The translations under genes and the position numbers were made by a program. From JAGOTP01 sp964415465 (GTDB lineage Bacteria; Patescibacteriota; Patescibacteriia; 2-12-FULL-60-25): DNA of 6,563 nucleotides. This document shows positions 5,322 through 6,563 of this stretch, piece after piece (within the stretch, counting starts at the first letter, position 1; every line of letters begins with the position of its first letter). The notes beneath the pieces are model-generated. The model saw only the letters and a list, made by a program, of their open reading frames with translations. It did not search any database and was not told where the DNA came from. The stretch covers positions 1-6,563 of the forward strand of contig CAYQAL010000036.1 of assembly GCA_964415465.1 (NCBI GenBank). Direction: 5' to 3'.

Positions 5322-6106
5322 ACGTCCTTCCCTTTGAACAACTCCACATATTGCTTCGCTAAGCGTTCATTTTTTGTCGTTTGGGAACCTGTCGGTTGGC
5401 GCAATGACTTCTGCCAAACATCTGCCGTCGTATAGCGCTCATCGATACGCACAGATGGCCATTGGTCCTTTGGCGGCTTCATTCCAAGCTTCCCTGCAAT
5501 CATTTCTGAACCCACTCGTGCGCCAGACGGCACACCAGGAATCGCTTTTTTCATGTCTTCGACGGAAATATTGAACGCATATACCATCTGCTCTGGCCTC
5601 AGTGTTTTCAGAATATGGGCAAAACCACTCTTGAACTCAATAGGTCCTCCATCAAAATCTGCGCCTCCTGTTGGAAAGAGAAAAACAATCCCACCTTTCG
5701 CTAAACTCTCCTCCACTCTGCGTAAGACGGCGCGCAATTGCACCAGATCTTTTGCCGCTGGGAGCAAATATTCTTCACCTACAATCCCCTTTATTCGCTC
5801 CACATTCTTCTCCGCTGCAATAAAATAGACATCTTTCCGATCTAGCGTTTTCACAACTGCCGGAACATCAATCGCCCCTGGATGATTCGCTATCACAATC
5901 CCCGACTCTGTTCGCAACTTTTCTCTCCATTCAGCAAAATCTGGACGACGTTCCGCAACATAGACGGGTTTAACGCCCGCCTGCTCGAACGCCATGTCCG
6001 CCAAGGCTGGATATCCTCCTTCTTTGAATCGATCTTCTGCGCCATGGAAGGCGACTTCAAATAAAGCCGTCTCTGACCTCTCCTTAGCTTTTTGAAGGAA
6101 TTTCAT
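5318..6106 (-). CDS. PlsC-like (LPLAT-superfamily) acyltransferase
   Basis: This 262-residue protein has the glycerolipid acyltransferase signature N-H-P-G-A-I-D (74-80), an exact H-x4-D catalytic motif with H75 and D80. Downstream, V-F-L-F-P-T-G-G (141-148) and I-E-F-K-S-G-F-A (156-163) occupy the place of the F-P-E-G-T-R and substrate-side motifs; the usual Glu is Thr146 here. Members transfer acyl groups from acyl-ACP, acyl-CoA or acyl-phosphate to lysophospholipids or other alcohols and amines, at the inner face of the membrane. No membrane helix is evident. The ATG at 6106 is preferred over an in-frame GTG at 6142 because that codon lies in the rRNA terminator stem. The gene ends in TGA, overlapping the methyltransferase ATG. 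The substituted motif means the substrate may not be lysophosphatidate. Confidence 0.8.
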   Translation of the reverse strand: MKFLQKAKERSETALFEVAFHGAEDRFKEGGYPALADMAFEQAGVKPVYVAERRPDFAEWREKLRTESGIVIANHPGAIDVPAVVKTLDRKDVYFIAAEKNVERIKGIVGEEYLLPAAKDLVQLRAVLRRVEESLAKGGIVFLFPTGGADFDGGPIEFKSGFAHILKTLRPEQMVYAFNISVEDMKKAIPGVPSGARVGSEMIAGKLGMKPPKDQWPSVRIDERYTTADVWQKSLRQPTGSQTTKNERLAKQYVELFKGKDV

Positions 6107-6113
6107 ATTGAAG

Positions 6114-6119
6114 AGTATA
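6114..6119 (-). promoter_or_regulatory. Candidate -10 element of the acyltransferase/methyltransferase unit
   Basis: TATACT (minus strand 6119-6114, 5 of 6 to consensus) lies only 7 nt before the ATG at 6106. Initiation at the usual distance would start the mRNA at or next to the A of the ATG, giving a leaderless transcript. This fits the absence of a Shine-Dalgarno sequence here. No convincing -35 is seen in the terminator sequence upstream. Confidence 0.45.
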
Positions 6120-6130
6120 CCGTCCCGGAG

Positions 6131-6163
6131 AAACAAAAACACACCCGTTTAGAGGTGTGTCTT
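6131..6163 (-). terminator. Rho-independent terminator of the rRNA operon
   Basis: On the minus strand AAGACACACC (6163-6154) pairs with GGTGTGTTTT (6145-6136): ten pairs including one G-T, with an 8-nt loop, then a T-rich tail TTTTGTTT (6138-6131). It begins about 6 nt after the 5S 3' end. The stem core matches the lipoprotein terminator. Confidence 0.9.
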
Positions 6164-6168
6164 TGATA

Positions 6169-6288
6169 GTCCGGCAACGGGCTACTCTCCCAGGACCGGG
6201 TTGGGTCCAAGTACCATCGCTGCTGGTGAGCTTAACTGCCGTGTTCGGGATGGGAACGGGTGTTTCCTCACCGCTTGAGCCACCGGCC
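6169..6288 (-). rRNA. rrf: 5S ribosomal RNA
   Basis: The complement of this stretch carries the conserved 5S landmarks in order: GGCCGGTGGC at the 5' end, GGAAACACCCGTTCCCATCC, CGAACACGG, AGTTAAGC, GATGGTACTTGG, CCTGGGAGAGTAG and a 3' end GTTGCCGGAC that pairs with the 5' end as helix I. The chosen ends give 120 nt, the usual length. It follows the 23S gene on the same strand and is followed at once by a terminator. Ends may be off by 1-3 nt. Confidence 0.95.
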
Positions 6289-6404
6289 TCGTAAATCTAC
6301 AACTAGATTCACCAAGTCGATGTCTCAAACCGCATTATAGACTATCAGTGTGTTATATGTGCAAGGCATATGTTATTGCAACTCGTCATCCAGTTGAAAA
6401 CCGG
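6289..6404 (-). other. 23S-5S spacer, no tRNA
   Basis: About 116 nt separate the two rRNA genes. No tRNA cloverleaf or coding frame is present. On the minus strand a TATAAT (6339-6334) lies about 45 nt before the 5S start, with TTGCAC 19 nt upstream as a poor -35, so a separate 5S promoter is possible. A 9-bp hairpin (6387-6395 with 6399-6407, one G-T pair) sits at the 23S 3' end and could belong to rRNA processing. Confidence 0.6.
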
Positions 6405-6563
6405 ATGATCAAAGTATCGGACTATTAGTAGTGCTCTGCTGAAGGTCTCACGACCCGTACACATGCACCCTATCAACCTCCTCGTCTCGGAGGGTCCTCA
6501 AATGAAAGTTAATCTTGAGAACGGCTTCACGCTTAGATGCTTTCAGCGTTTATCCGTGCCGAA
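6405..6563 (-). rRNA. rrl: 23S ribosomal RNA, 3'-terminal part (continues beyond the window)
   Basis: The complement shows the conserved end of large-subunit rRNA, including CGCTGAAAGCATCTAAGCG, a GAAGC-like turn, CTCAAGATTAA, GGTTGATAGG, TGTACG and GCACTACTAATAG followed by about 20 nt to the mature 3' end. Only about 159 nt are inside the window; the 5' part lies to the right. The 3' end was set by comparing the distance from ACTAAT with that in E. coli 23S and is uncertain by several nt. Confidence 0.93.

Noticed and set aside
6107..6142. GTG-initiated 12-residue extension of the acyltransferase
   Set aside because: The start codon is inside the rRNA terminator hairpin, and a promoter-like TATACT lies between it and the preferred ATG.
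6289..6404. tRNA in the 23S-5S spacer
   Set aside because: No cloverleaf, T-loop GTTCGA-type sequence or CCA end could be found on either strand.

Overview
The window most likely comes from the chromosome of a Patescibacteria (Candidate Phyla Radiation) bacterium. This is inferred from the mix of genes rather than from any single marker: a TrmB-like regulator paired with a CYTH protein, a lipoprotein with a Ser/Thr/Pro linker and a 'W-x-x-Y-x-N ... F-x-F-x-Y-P' domain, an orphan PP2C phosphatase, a stand-alone solute-binding protein, and start sites that often lack a Shine-Dalgarno sequence. TGA ends at least one well supported gene, so the Gly-for-TGA code of Gracilibacteria/Absconditabacteria is not in use. 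No lineage below that level can be assigned from these bases.

Layout. Positions 1-1274 (minus strand) hold a two-gene unit: a TrmB-like regulator followed 12 nt later by a CYTH-domain protein that runs off the left edge. A 115-nt AT-rich divergent promoter region (1275-1389) separates it from plus-strand genes: an NMT1/THI5-like (SsuA/TauA-type) solute-binding protein (1390-2367, strong terminator), a lipoprotein (2483-3103, strong terminator) and a PP2C-type phosphatase (3190-4296). Positions 4331-6106 are minus strand: a PlsC-like acyltransferase, an ATGA-overlapping SAM methyltransferase, and a small predicted single-pass membrane protein that converges on the phosphatase. Positions 6131-6563 are the end of a minus-strand rRNA operon: the 3' end of 23S, a spacer of about 116 nt without tRNA, 5S, and a terminator. 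The acyltransferase starts 24 nt beyond the terminator's T-rich end.

How the parts may work together. The regulator/CYTH unit and the solute-binding protein share a control region, so a ligand-responsive circuit is possible but not shown. The acyltransferase and methyltransferase are translationally coupled and probably act in one envelope or small-molecule modification step. The lipoprotein and the phosphatase each appear to be separate transcription units. I saw no CRISPR array, insertion sequence, integrase, toxin-antitoxin pair or recognisable defence system. The window reads as ordinary CPR chromosome with several poorly characterised genes, and I do not claim a new system.
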